Below, piece after piece: positions 53,793 to 62,285 of a DNA stretch of 64,000 nt. Made by a program: the position numbers and the translations under genes. Position 1 is the stretch's first letter. Every line of letters starts with the position of its first letter. Source of the stretch: an uncultured Erythrobacter sp. (GTDB lineage Bacteria > Pseudomonadota > Alphaproteobacteria > Sphingomonadales > Sphingomonadaceae); NCBI GenBank assembly GCA_947498065.1, contig CANMIS010000001.1:496001-560000 (forward strand). Reading direction: 5' to 3'. The notes under the pieces were generated by a model, which did no database searches, was not told where the DNA came from, and was given only the letters and a program-made list of their open reading frames with translations.

Positions 53793-54820
53793 ACGCGCCC
53801 TTCCCTATCGACACGCAGCCCCAGTCGGAGCTGGACCGTCTTGCAGAGGCAGATGATCCGCGCCGCGCTTTCTTAAGGGCGCAGTGGTTTGCATCAGGTC
53901 GCGATCCGGCAACGATGGAGCTTGTCGCGCGCCGCGATGATGGCAAAGCGATTGCGGCCTTTCCCATGTGCGAAAAGAAGCTTGGTCCCGTCACAATTAA
54001 GCAGGTCGCAGGCGCCTATTGGCCGTTTCGCGGCGCTCCATTGGACAGCAAGTGCACAGCGGAAGAGCTTGCGGCGGCTCTAAAAGACAAGGCGTTTGCG
54101 AAGCAGCTCGGCAATGTCTGGCGGATGGGCCCGGTGGTCGACGACGATCCCTCGCTCGACGTGCTCAAAGCCGCGGCAGTCGAGGCTGGCTGGCGCGTGC
54201 TGTCCCGCCCGGTTGGCACCCTGTTCGTTCTCGATCTTGTAGCGCTGACGGCGTCAGGCAATTGGCCCTCCACCAAAGGCCAGCAGAAAGACCGTTGGCG
54301 CGTTCGCCAGCTGGAGAAAACCGGTCCGGTCACCATTTCGCACTTCACTGGTGAGGATTGGACCGATGACACCCGCGATGCCATCGCCGCGATTGAAAGC
54401 AATTCCTGGGTCGGCCAACTAGAACAGGGCGGCGACACCAAATTCCACGATCCGGCGCTGCGCTCATTCTGGGAAGGCATTACTCAGGATCCTGCGATTG
54501 CTATGATGATCCGGGGCAGCCTGCTGCATGTTGGCGATATCCCCGCGGCCTTCACCTTTGGTCTCGACTGCGGCGACACGCGCTATGCAATCGCCAACAA
54601 TTTCGATCAGCAATTCCACAAGTTCTCACCCGGCCGAGTGCTGCTCTATGACGATTTCATCAGCGCCGCAAAACGCGGCCTTGCCCGCATTGACTGGGGC
54701 CTTGGCGATGGCGGTTATAAGCGGCAAATGGGCGCAGAAGAGGCCTCCGGCGTTTCTGATCTGCTGTTTGTGCGCGGCGCATGGCCCGCCGCTCTCCTGC
54801 GCCGGGTGTGGGAACGCTAA
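53789..54820 (+). CDS. GNAT family acyltransferase, CelD/BioF2-like
   Basis: A 343-residue protein of the same kind as that at 51721. It has DRWRVRQLEKTGPVTISHFTG, SNSWVGQLEQGG and GDTRYAIANNFDQQFHKFSPGRVLLYDDFISAAKRGLARIDWGLGDGGYKRQMGA, which matches the CelD-type acyl-CoA site (FSPGRVLLYDD corresponds to YSPGLLLQLDN in the first copy). The ATG at 53789 overlaps the JmjC-like stop. Probably a second acylation step or a partner in the same pathway. Confidence 0.84.
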   Translation: MNAPFPIDTQPQSELDRLAEADDPRRAFLRAQWFASGRDPATMELVARRDDGKAIAAFPMCEKKLGPVTIKQVAGAYWPFRGAPLDSKCTAEELAAALKDKAFAKQLGNVWRMGPVVDDDPSLDVLKAAAVEAGWRVLSRPVGTLFVLDLVALTASGNWPSTKGQQKDRWRVRQLEKTGPVTISHFTGEDWTDDTRDAIAAIESNSWVGQLEQGGDTKFHDPALRSFWEGITQDPAIAMMIRGSLLHVGDIPAAFTFGLDCGDTRYAIANNFDQQFHKFSPGRVLLYDDFISAAKRGLARIDWGLGDGGYKRQMGAEEASGVSDLLFVRGAWPAALLRRVWER

Positions 54821-54865
54821 GCCTGCTTGACCTTGCCGCCCTCGCGCCGCATTGCGAGCGGCGAA

Positions 54866-55801
54866 ATGAGCGACACTTCAGACAATATTCCGACCAATGA
54901 GCAGCTCGTCGATGGGCTAATCAAGCTGCTTACAGTCGAGCAGAACACGCCGGACAACTTCACTGGCCGTCCGCAAAAAGGCGGCATGGGCCGAGTGTTT
55001 GGCGGCCAAGTGCTGGCCCAAGCTATACAAGCTGCGCAGGCGACCGTGGATCAGCCCAAACAGGCGCACTCGCTCCACGCCTATTTCCTGCGCGGCGGCA
55101 AAGAAGGCCCGCCAATTGACTACCGGATCGCGCGTGACTTCGATGGGCGAAGCTTCTCCAACCGCCGGGTCGTCGCCAGCCAGACCAATGAAGCGGGCGA
55201 AAGCAAGCCGATCCTCAATCTCACCGCGAGCTTTCAAACTCCCGAGACCGGGCTGGAACACAGCGATGCAGAGATGCCCGATGTCGAGGGGCCGGATGAG
55301 CTGCGCAGCGATATGGATGTGCGCCGCGAGATGGTGTCGAAACTGGGCGACAAGCTGAGCGAGGATCAGCGCCGGATGATGCTGCGCCCGCGCGCCATTG
55401 AAATGCGCACGATCGACAGGCTGCATTGGATGAACTCTGAGCCGCGCGAACCGAAGGCGCACACATGGTTTCGCACCGGCGCGCCGCTGCCCGCGACTGA
55501 GGACAACCCAGGCCTGCACCGCGCCGTGATCACCTATGCCAGCGATTTCACGCTGCTCGGCACCAGCGCCCTGCCCCACGGGCTCAGCTGGATGCGCGGC
55601 GAGCTGGTCGGGGCCAGCCTCGACCACACGATCTGGTTCCACCGTGAAGCGCGTGCGGACGAATGGCTGCTCTACGCCACCGACAGCCCGTGGTCCGGCC
55701 ACGGCCGCGGGTTCAACCGGGGCCGAGTGTTCAACCAATCAGGCGACCTCGTCGCCAGCATTGCGCAAGAAGGCATGATCAGGCGCCGCAAGGCGAAGTA
55801 G
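54866..55801 (+). CDS. tesB: Acyl-CoA thioesterase II
   Basis: A 311-residue thioesterase with two hotdog domains. VFGGQVLAQAIQAAQATV and HSLHAYFLRGGKEGPPIDY in the first half and HRAVITYASDFTLLGTSALPHG and ASLDHTIWFHREARADEWLLY in the second contain the catalytic Asp, Ser/Thr and Gln region. It hydrolyses medium and long acyl-CoA. The start at 54866 is that of the TesB family; an in-frame start at 54827 reads through non-conserved sequence. Confidence 0.94.
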   Translation: MSDTSDNIPTNEQLVDGLIKLLTVEQNTPDNFTGRPQKGGMGRVFGGQVLAQAIQAAQATVDQPKQAHSLHAYFLRGGKEGPPIDYRIARDFDGRSFSNRRVVASQTNEAGESKPILNLTASFQTPETGLEHSDAEMPDVEGPDELRSDMDVRREMVSKLGDKLSEDQRRMMLRPRAIEMRTIDRLHWMNSEPREPKAHTWFRTGAPLPATEDNPGLHRAVITYASDFTLLGTSALPHGLSWMRGELVGASLDHTIWFHREARADEWLLYATDSPWSGHGRGFNRGRVFNQSGDLVASIAQEGMIRRRKAK

Positions 55802-55843
55802 AGCAGCTTTCTTCTATTCGGCGAACCACCCGCACCCTCCAAA

Positions 55844-56656
55844 TCAATGCGTAAGCAAGATCGGCAATTCAGGATCGGTTAGCGCGCGTCGCGTGACCCC
55901 GCCGAGCAGCATCTCGGACAAGCGTGAGTGGCCATAGGCGCCCATCACGATCAGGCCGCATTCGCGCAACCTTGCCGCTGATGTTAGCAGGTCTGCTATC
56001 TTGCTGCCATCGGCTGGGATCTCGACAATCTCGCATTCAATCCCGTGGCGGCTGAGATATTGCGCGCCTTTAAACGCGGGGACATCGAAGCGATCTTTGT
56101 CCAGCTTCTCCTCCACGCTGGCGAGGAACACATTGCTCGCATTAGCAAGCAAAGGCACGGCGCTGCGCAAGGCGACGCTGGCCTCGAAAGAGCCATTCCA
56201 TGCGACCAAGATCGGTGCGGTGTTGTTAAAGCGTGTGGCCGTCTCTGGCACAACCAGCACCGGACACGGAGCCTTCAGCGCAAGCTCTCCCGCCATGCGC
56301 GATGGCCCTTTGCGCTCGCCAACGTCGTGCGGGCCGACAATGATAAGATCGTGCAGAGCGGATTGCTCCAGCAACCGCGTTTCCGGCATTCCGTGCAGGA
56401 ACAGCCAATCCCAAGCGACATCCTCATTGGCCAGATCCGTCTCCAACTTAGCGCGCTGTTCTTCCGCGGCCTCTTTGATCTTAGGCAAAGCGGCAGCCAT
56501 GGCAGAACCATAGAAGTCGCCGGGCGCGAAGACCTCAAAGCTAACCGCTTGGAGGCATGTGATGTGCGCACCATGCGCGCGGGCCAGATCAAGCGCTGTC
56601 TGCAAGCGCGCCTCCATCCCCGCATCGGTGCTGATGTGCAGTAATATCGATTTCAT
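55844..56656 (-). CDS. Tandem universal stress protein (two USP domains)
   Basis: A 270-residue protein with two USP domains. The first begins MKSILLHISTDAG and the second ends GAYGHSRLSEMLLGGVTRRAL, the ATP-binding G-x2-G-x9-G pattern. Tandem USPs are often induced by low oxygen or stress. A perfect FNR box lies 50 bases before the ATG at 56656, and the ribosome-binding leader GGAAGGAGAATACC is shared with the membrane protein gene at 11082. The frame is open to 56707, overlapping the box, but the leader argues for 56656. Confidence 0.88.
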   Translation of the reverse strand: MKSILLHISTDAGMEARLQTALDLARAHGAHITCLQAVSFEVFAPGDFYGSAMAAALPKIKEAAEEQRAKLETDLANEDVAWDWLFLHGMPETRLLEQSALHDLIIVGPHDVGERKGPSRMAGELALKAPCPVLVVPETATRFNNTAPILVAWNGSFEASVALRSAVPLLANASNVFLASVEEKLDKDRFDVPAFKGAQYLSRHGIECEIVEIPADGSKIADLLTSAARLRECGLIVMGAYGHSRLSEMLLGGVTRRALTDPELPILLTH

Positions 56657-56706
56657 TGGTATTCTCCTTCCTGCGTGAAGGATGGAAGACACTGGCAGCG
56701 GCGTCA

Positions 56707-56720
56707 TTGATCAGGATCAA
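56707..56720. promoter_or_regulatory. FNR box between usp and carotenoid oxygenase genes
   Basis: A perfect TTGAT-CAGG-ATCAA palindrome. On the minus strand it lies 50 bases before the universal stress gene; the -10 region 22 bases beyond it (CATCCT) is poorer than in the 11082 promoter. It is 78 bases before the start codon of the divergent carotenoid oxygenase gene, which it could also influence. Confidence 0.82.
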
Positions 56721-56798
56721 ATTGGGCAGCTTTTGTCGGTCAATCCGCTTGATATCACCGCCTCCGTCGTTAGGCTGAGCGGTCAGGAGATCACCGCA

Positions 56799-58325
56799 AT
56801 GCAAATCACTCGCCAACCGCCTGTTAAGACGACGCTTGAACCCAGCAATCATCCGTATCTTTCCGGGCCATGGACGCCGGTTCACGAAGAGGTGGATGTG
56901 GATGAGCTGGAAGTGATCGAAGGCGCGATTCCGGCTGACATTGATGGTATTTATCTGCGCAATACAGAGAATCCAGCGCACCAGCCGCTGGGCCGGCACC
57001 ACCCGTTTGATGGCGATGCGATGGTGCATCAGGTAAACATTAGCGGCGGTAAGGCCAGCTATCGCAATCGCTTTGTGCGCACCCAATGCTTTGAGGCGGA
57101 GCAGATCGCAGGGCAGGCGCTGTGGGGCGGGTTGATGGACCCTCCCGGCACGTCGCTGCGCCCGGGCTTTGGCGCGCATGGCGGGCTTAAGGACACCGCT
57201 TCGACCGATATTCTCGTCCATGCTGGGACCGCGCTGGCGACGCTCTATCAATGCGGTGAAGCCTGGCAGATGGACCCTGTGACTCTGGAGAACCTTGGCA
57301 AAGCGCCTTGGGGGCCGATCGACGGGGTGTCTGCCCATCCCAAGGTCGATGAGAGCACCGGCGAACTCATGTTCTTCAACTATTCCGTCCACGCGCCCTA
57401 CATGCATTACGGCGTCGTCGACCGGGCGGGTAAGCTGGTCCATTACACGCCGGTCCCGCTCGATGGCCCGCGCCTGCCGCATGATATGGCGATCACGCCG
57501 AACTGGTCGATCCTCAACGACATGCCTCTGTTCTGGGACGCGAAGCTGCTGGAACGCGGCATCCACGCCGCTCGCTTGCACGAAGGCGTGCCGACCCGCT
57601 TTGCTCTCATCCCGCGTCATGGCAGCGCCGATGACATCCGCTGGTTTGAAGCCTCGCCGACCTATGTGCTGCACTGGACGAACGCTTGGGAAGAGAGCGG
57701 GCCTGACTGCGATGAGGTCGTGATGGAAGGCTATTATCAGGACGAACCCATGCCACAGCCGCTGGAGGAGCAAGGCGAACACGGGCGGATGATGGCCTAT
57801 GTCGACGAGCACAGCTTCAAGAGCCGGCTGCACCGCTGGCGCTTCAACCTGACCACTGGCGAGTGCAAGGAAGAGCGCCTGTCGGACCGGATTGTCGAAT
57901 TTGGCATGATCAACCCGGCCTATCTGATGCGCAAATCGCGCTACATCTGGTCGACCACGACGCGTCCCGGCTGGTTCCTGTTCAACGGCTATGTCCGGCA
58001 AGACACCGAGACCGGCGAAGAGCAGATCTTCACCCTGCCAGACGGCGTCTATGCCAGCGAGAGCCCGATGATCCCGCGCAAAGCCGCAGCCGGCGAGACG
58101 CTGGCGGAGGATGACGGCTATCTCATCACCTTCCTGATCGACGAGAACAGCGGCACGTCTGAGCTCGCCATTCTGGACGCCAGCGATGTGGCGAAAGGTC
58201 CGATCTGCCGCCTCGCTTTGCCGCACAAGATCAGCAGCGGGGTGCATTCCACCTGGGTCGAGCATTCGCAGCTCGCCAGCGATCGCGCCTTCAAGCTCAG
58301 CCAATTGCAAGAGGCCGCTGCCTGA
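56799..58325 (+). CDS. Carotenoid oxygenase family protein (RPE65/CCD)
   Basis: A 508-residue non-heme Fe(II) dioxygenase with the seven-bladed propeller fold. Candidate iron histidines are in GVSAHPKVDESTG, LPHDMAITPN, VLHWTNAWEE and the C-terminal GVHSTWVEH, the usual four-His order. Such enzymes split carotenoids, apocarotenoids or lignostilbenes; the exact substrate is not evident. The ATG at 56799 follows AGGAGATCACCGCA at a good distance; an open frame to 56682 would overlap the FNR box. Erythrobacter-type bacteria make carotenoids, so a carotenoid substrate fits. Confidence 0.9.
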   Translation: MQITRQPPVKTTLEPSNHPYLSGPWTPVHEEVDVDELEVIEGAIPADIDGIYLRNTENPAHQPLGRHHPFDGDAMVHQVNISGGKASYRNRFVRTQCFEAEQIAGQALWGGLMDPPGTSLRPGFGAHGGLKDTASTDILVHAGTALATLYQCGEAWQMDPVTLENLGKAPWGPIDGVSAHPKVDESTGELMFFNYSVHAPYMHYGVVDRAGKLVHYTPVPLDGPRLPHDMAITPNWSILNDMPLFWDAKLLERGIHAARLHEGVPTRFALIPRHGSADDIRWFEASPTYVLHWTNAWEESGPDCDEVVMEGYYQDEPMPQPLEEQGEHGRMMAYVDEHSFKSRLHRWRFNLTTGECKEERLSDRIVEFGMINPAYLMRKSRYIWSTTTRPGWFLFNGYVRQDTETGEEQIFTLPDGVYASESPMIPRKAAAGETLAEDDGYLITFLIDENSGTSELAILDASDVAKGPICRLALPHKISSGVHSTWVEHSQLASDRAFKLSQLQEAAA

Positions 58326-58426
58326 TCGCGCGAGCGCGCACCGCCCTATACGTTTTGCAGATGCCCCGCCTGTCCGCCTCCTGATAACGCTGTTTCTACG
58401 CATAAGTGCAATCAGGAGCATGACAC

Positions 58427-59101
58427 GTGGCGAGCATCGAAGGCGGCAATATTGGCGTATCGGGGGTCGGCCCCGGCCAATCCGGTTCTGGCTCTGATGG
58501 GATCAGCGCTGCTGAGATGGCCAACAATCTGATCGGCTCCTCCACCGGCCCGGCGGGCTTGGAGACTGACCGCCTCGCTGCCAGCGTCGATATGGCAATG
58601 CAGAGCATTTCCGATGGCACATATCAGGGCACCGGCCTCACCGACGGCTTCAGCGCAGCCGATCTCGAGGCCGCAGTGATGAGCCAGCTTGGCCCGCGCC
58701 AACAAGGTCAATTCCAAAGCTCGCTTGATACGTACAAAGCTTCTCCTTTCACTACGGCTGCTCAGCAGCTTGCGGTTGATCTTCCGTTTCGCCAGCCGAC
58801 GGGTCAGCCCGGCATGAACACTGCGCAGGACCCCTATGGAACCGAGGTTCCCAGTGAGCTGCCACAGTTCACAATGAGCGCTTACACCGATTTTGACCGC
58901 GCTCAGGCTCAGGCGCGCCAAGACGCTTGGGACAACATTGGGCGCATCACTGGCGGGCCGATCTCTGGCTTGGCCACATCGATCGCTGTTATCGCAGGTG
59001 CAGACCAGCGTACGATTGAGCTGGTGCATGGCCTTGGCCTCACAGTTGATGGACTGACAGCGCCTTTGGGCCCAGGCCCTGAAAGCGCAATGCGTCCATA
59101 G
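58427..59101 (+). CDS. Protein of unknown function, Gly/Ser-rich N-terminus
   Basis: A 224-residue protein starting with GTG behind AGGAGCATGACAC. The first 25 residues are Gly/Ser-rich, then two helical stretches and a region with PTGQPGMNTAQDPYGTEVPSELPQF, ending with a helical part and GPGPESAMRP. No family recognised. There is no signal peptide. The strong ribosome-binding site and lack of a competing frame support coding. Confidence 0.6.
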   Translation: MASIEGGNIGVSGVGPGQSGSGSDGISAAEMANNLIGSSTGPAGLETDRLAASVDMAMQSISDGTYQGTGLTDGFSAADLEAAVMSQLGPRQQGQFQSSLDTYKASPFTTAAQQLAVDLPFRQPTGQPGMNTAQDPYGTEVPSELPQFTMSAYTDFDRAQAQARQDAWDNIGRITGGPISGLATSIAVIAGADQRTIELVHGLGLTVDGLTAPLGPGPESAMRP

Positions 59102-59234
59102 ATTGAGCGAGAGCTACTCTCACATCAGATCGCAGTAGGAAAGCACCGCTTCGCCGCCTTGGCTTAGCGGCGCGCGCTCATCCCCGGCCTCGCCCCCGCC
59201 TAATGGACATCCAATTCCAATTGCGATGCAACCT

Positions 59235-59263
59235 TTGCCCACGCCGTGCATTGTCCCTATAGC
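59235..59263 (+). promoter_or_regulatory. Possible promoter of sodB
   Basis: TTGCCC (59235-59240), 17 bases, TATAGC (59258-59263), 29 bases before the sodB start. Good spacing and -10. Confidence 0.4.
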
Positions 59264-59292
59264 GATCCAGATTCCATAAGAGAGGGACCAAA

Positions 59293-59907
59293 GTGGCTTT
59301 CAAACTCATCGACTTACCTTACGCAGACACCGCACTCGCACCCGCCGTTTCGGCAGAGACACTGTCGTTTCACCACGGCAAGCACCATCAGACCTACATC
59401 GACAAGATGAACGCCGCGATTGACGGCACCGATCACGCAGATGCCTCGCTCGAAGCGATTGTTGGCGCTGCTCGCGGCAGCAACCAAGGCCTGTTCAACA
59501 ACGCTGCGCAAACGTGGAACCACGGGTTCTACTGGCACTCCATGGCGGCGACCGAGACCGCCCCATCGGACGAGCTCAAAGCCAAGATCGACGCCGCATT
59601 CGGCTCTGTCGATGAGCTTAAGGAACAGCTCAAAGCACGCGGCGCTGGCCACTTTGCCAGCGGCTGGGTCTGGCTGGCTGAGAAGGACGGCGCGCTCACC
59701 ATCGAGGAAACCCACGATGGCGACACGCTGGCTGACCAAGACGGCGTGAACCCGCTGCTGGTCGTCGACGTGTGGGAGCACGCCTATTACCTCGACCATC
59801 AGAACAAGCGTCCGGCCTATCTCGACGCGGTCGTCGGCTCGAAGCTCAACTGGGCCTTCGCATCTGAGAACCTCGCGCGCGGTACAGCCTGGGTTTACCC
59901 GGCCTAA
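59293..59907 (+). CDS. sodB: Iron-type superoxide dismutase
   Basis: A 204-residue superoxide dismutase. Metal ligands are His27 (HHGKHHQTYID), His77 (TWNHGFYW), Asp160 and His164 (DVWEHAYYLDHQN). Gln73 in NNAAQTWNH is the glutamine position of iron-specific SODs. It removes superoxide in the cytoplasm. It starts with GTG and is followed by a terminator. Confidence 0.95.
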   Translation: MAFKLIDLPYADTALAPAVSAETLSFHHGKHHQTYIDKMNAAIDGTDHADASLEAIVGAARGSNQGLFNNAAQTWNHGFYWHSMAATETAPSDELKAKIDAAFGSVDELKEQLKARGAGHFASGWVWLAEKDGALTIEETHDGDTLADQDGVNPLLVVDVWEHAYYLDHQNKRPAYLDAVVGSKLNWAFASENLARGTAWVYPA

Positions 59908-59939
59908 GCCGAACACGATCACAGCAATGTGAGCGAAAC

Positions 59940-59977
59940 AGCCCCTGCTCCGCCCCGCGCGAAGTGGGGGCTTTTTT
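59940..59977 (+). terminator. Intrinsic terminator of sodB
   Basis: AGCCCC (59940-59945) pairs with GGGGCT (59967-59972) around a GC-rich loop, followed by TTTTT. Confidence 0.7.
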
Positions 59978-60011
59978 GGAACGCAGATACGCTTTTCAAT
60001 GGTGTGACTTT

Positions 60012-60506
60012 TCATCGTGACGCTGCCTGCTGGCGGTAATCATCCAGCGACACGCGGCAGCGCGCGAGATGCGCCAAAACCGCAGAATTGTCCGGTTTTT
60101 GGCGCACACCTGCATATTTGCCGCCGCGCAAGATCACCCGCCAAATACCGCTTTCAATGCGCCACTCCAGCTCGCGAAGTGTGACTTTTGGCTGCGCGCC
60201 CAAAACGGCATCAGGCGGCAGACCAATATCGCGCGGCTGCCATTCCTTCGCGAGCGCCGCATCCCACGCCGCACAGAAACTCTCCGACCATATTTGCGCG
60301 CGCAGCCGGTAAGCGCTTTCGCGCGCCATAGAGACCCTGCGCGCCGCCTCCGTCACTGAGCGCGTTTGCGCAAGCCAACCAATAAACTCCGCCTGCCTCA
60401 GCGGCGTCCAACCATCGACGCGCTGTTTCACCGGCACGGCGTAGAACGGCGGAATGCGCCTGGGCGGTTTGCGAGGCTGAGAAACGCGCGGTGGGTAAAA
60501 CTTCAT
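60012..60506 (-). CDS. Helix-turn-helix protein, terminase-small-subunit-like
   Basis: A 164-residue basic protein. Residues 36-75 (LRQAEFIGWLAQTRSVTEAARRVSMARESAYRLR) look like the helix-turn-helix of phage terminase small subunits or transposase-type DNA binders. The N-terminus is Pro/Arg-rich (RKPPRRIPPFYAVPV). It stands alone without other phage genes and is convergent with sodB, so it is likely a domesticated or housekeeping DNA binder. Function unknown. Confidence 0.65.
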   Translation of the reverse strand: MKFYPPRVSQPRKPPRRIPPFYAVPVKQRVDGWTPLRQAEFIGWLAQTRSVTEAARRVSMARESAYRLRAQIWSESFCAAWDAALAKEWQPRDIGLPPDAVLGAQPKVTLRELEWRIESGIWRVILRGGKYAGVRQKPDNSAVLAHLARCRVSLDDYRQQAASR

Positions 60507-60721
60507 GCCCTCAGCGATAAGCGCATGGGTGATGTGTAGGAAAGCGCCTACTCACCTACCCCCGTCACTGACCATTCTCGCCGCAGAAACGCCGCGCCGC
60601 GTCATGGGGCTTTACCTCTGGCATAAATGCTCAGAAGGTGCGGACAAGCAATAAAACGACGCGGTAACGGAGCCGAGAACAACTCGGCCTGACATCGACG
60701 AATGCTGTTTGGGAGAAATTG

Positions 60722-62245
60722 ATGGCCGAAGCGACTGTGCACGCACCGACAGGTGCGGCTCCTCCTGCCTCCGAAGGTTTCGGAACGCCTGGCTACCGCG
60801 CCTATGTTCTGAGCGCCTTGCTCATCGTTTACATCTTCAATTTCATCGACCGCACGATCATCAATATCCTGACGGAGCCAATCAAGCTCACCTTTGGGCT
60901 GGAAGATTGGCAAATGGGCTTGCTTGGCGGGCCAGCCTTCGCCGTCCTTTACACCTTCATCGGCATCCCAATTGCGCGCGGGGCCGAACGCTATAACCGC
61001 GTAGCTATCATCTCGGCTGCCGTTGTCATCTGGAGCCTGTTTACGGCCCTGTGCGGGTTCGCGATGTCATTCATGATGCTGTTCCTGTTCAGAATTGGCG
61101 TCAGCATTGGTGAAGCCGGTTGCACCCCGCCCGCGCAATCTTTGATTGCGGATTATTTCAAGCCATCCCGCCGCGCGACCGCCGTTTCGGTCTACGCTCT
61201 GGGCGTGCCGCTGGGCGGAATGCTTGCCTCGGTTTTCGGCGGTCAGCTGGCTGGGCTCGACGGCGCGCAATACGGCGCGTTTGTGAATTCAATCGGTATC
61301 GGCTCCCTGTTTGGCGATCTGGACTGGTCACAAGTCGAAGGCTGGCGGGTCGCCTTTGTCGTCGTTGGATTGCCAGGATTGCTATTGGGATTGATCGTAT
61401 GGCGCAGCATTAAAGAGCCGCCGCGCGGCTATACCGATCCTGCTGCGCTGCAAGGCCTGGAGAAAGCGAGCTTCAAAGAGGCGCTGGCCGTTTTGGCCAA
61501 GAAACCAGCTTACCGGCACATTGTGTTCGGCGCGACGCTCGCTTCTTTCGTCGGTTACGGCGTTGCGCAGTTCACCACCTCATTCCTGCTGCGCACGCAC
61601 GGCCTTACGATCCAAGAGGCATCTTTGCTCTACGGTGTTGTCTTGGGAATTATGGCGGCGATTGGCGTCTTCAGTTCTGGCTGGCTGGCGGACAAGATGT
61701 CCCAAAAGTATCCCAATGCGCTCTCGTGGCTGCCCGCGATTGGAATGGGCGCATCCGTGCCGCTCTACGCCTTTGGCTTTCTGATGCCCAATCTGTGGCT
61801 GGCGGTTCCGGCGCTGATGGTGGCCGCGATGATCCACTATTTCTACCTCGGGCCGATGTATGCGGTCTCTGGCGGGGTTGTGGACAGCAGGATGCGCGCT
61901 ACTTCGGTTGCGATCACATTGTTCGTGGTGAATTTGCTTGGCTACGGCCTCGGCCCGCCGGTCATTGGCGTGCTCTCGACGGTGCTGAAGACTATGTTCC
62001 TCGACGGGCAAGCGCTCGGGCTGACGCTGGAGACGTGCAAGCCGCTGCTCTCGCTTGGTGCTGAGGCGAAGGCGCTGCTCGGCGGCTCAGAGTTGGAGGC
62101 GATGGAGGCCTGCTCTAGTGCGGAAGCGCGCGGGCTTCAGTGGTCGATTGTGATCTTCAGCTGCATTTATGGCTGGGCGGCCCTGCATTACCTATTGGCG
62201 GGCCGGACGCTTCAGCGCGACATGGTTGCCAATTCGCAAGGGTGA
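60722..62245 (+). CDS. Spinster-type MFS transporter
   Basis: A 507-residue transporter with about 12 transmembrane helices, plus an extra loop region near residue 190-215 and 415-450. LIVYIFNFIDRTIINILTEPIK in helix 1 and RIGVSIGEAGCTPPAQSLIADYF (with SKR-type PSRRATAVSVYALGVPLGGML) are characteristic of the spinster-like MFS branch common in sphingomonads. The substrate is unknown. The start is ATG at 60722 after a TTG at 60719 (TTGATG). Confidence 0.85.
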   Translation: MAEATVHAPTGAAPPASEGFGTPGYRAYVLSALLIVYIFNFIDRTIINILTEPIKLTFGLEDWQMGLLGGPAFAVLYTFIGIPIARGAERYNRVAIISAAVVIWSLFTALCGFAMSFMMLFLFRIGVSIGEAGCTPPAQSLIADYFKPSRRATAVSVYALGVPLGGMLASVFGGQLAGLDGAQYGAFVNSIGIGSLFGDLDWSQVEGWRVAFVVVGLPGLLLGLIVWRSIKEPPRGYTDPAALQGLEKASFKEALAVLAKKPAYRHIVFGATLASFVGYGVAQFTTSFLLRTHGLTIQEASLLYGVVLGIMAAIGVFSSGWLADKMSQKYPNALSWLPAIGMGASVPLYAFGFLMPNLWLAVPALMVAAMIHYFYLGPMYAVSGGVVDSRMRATSVAITLFVVNLLGYGLGPPVIGVLSTVLKTMFLDGQALGLTLETCKPLLSLGAEAKALLGGSELEAMEACSSAEARGLQWSIVIFSCIYGWAALHYLLAGRTLQRDMVANSQG

Positions 62246-62285
62246 TGGGCGTTCCTTGGGGGCTGCGGGCGATCCGCGCGCGGCC

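Noticed and set aside
56657..58421. Long minus-strand open frame opposite the carotenoid oxygenase
   Set aside because: The carotenoid oxygenase has clear motifs on the plus strand; the antisense frame has none.
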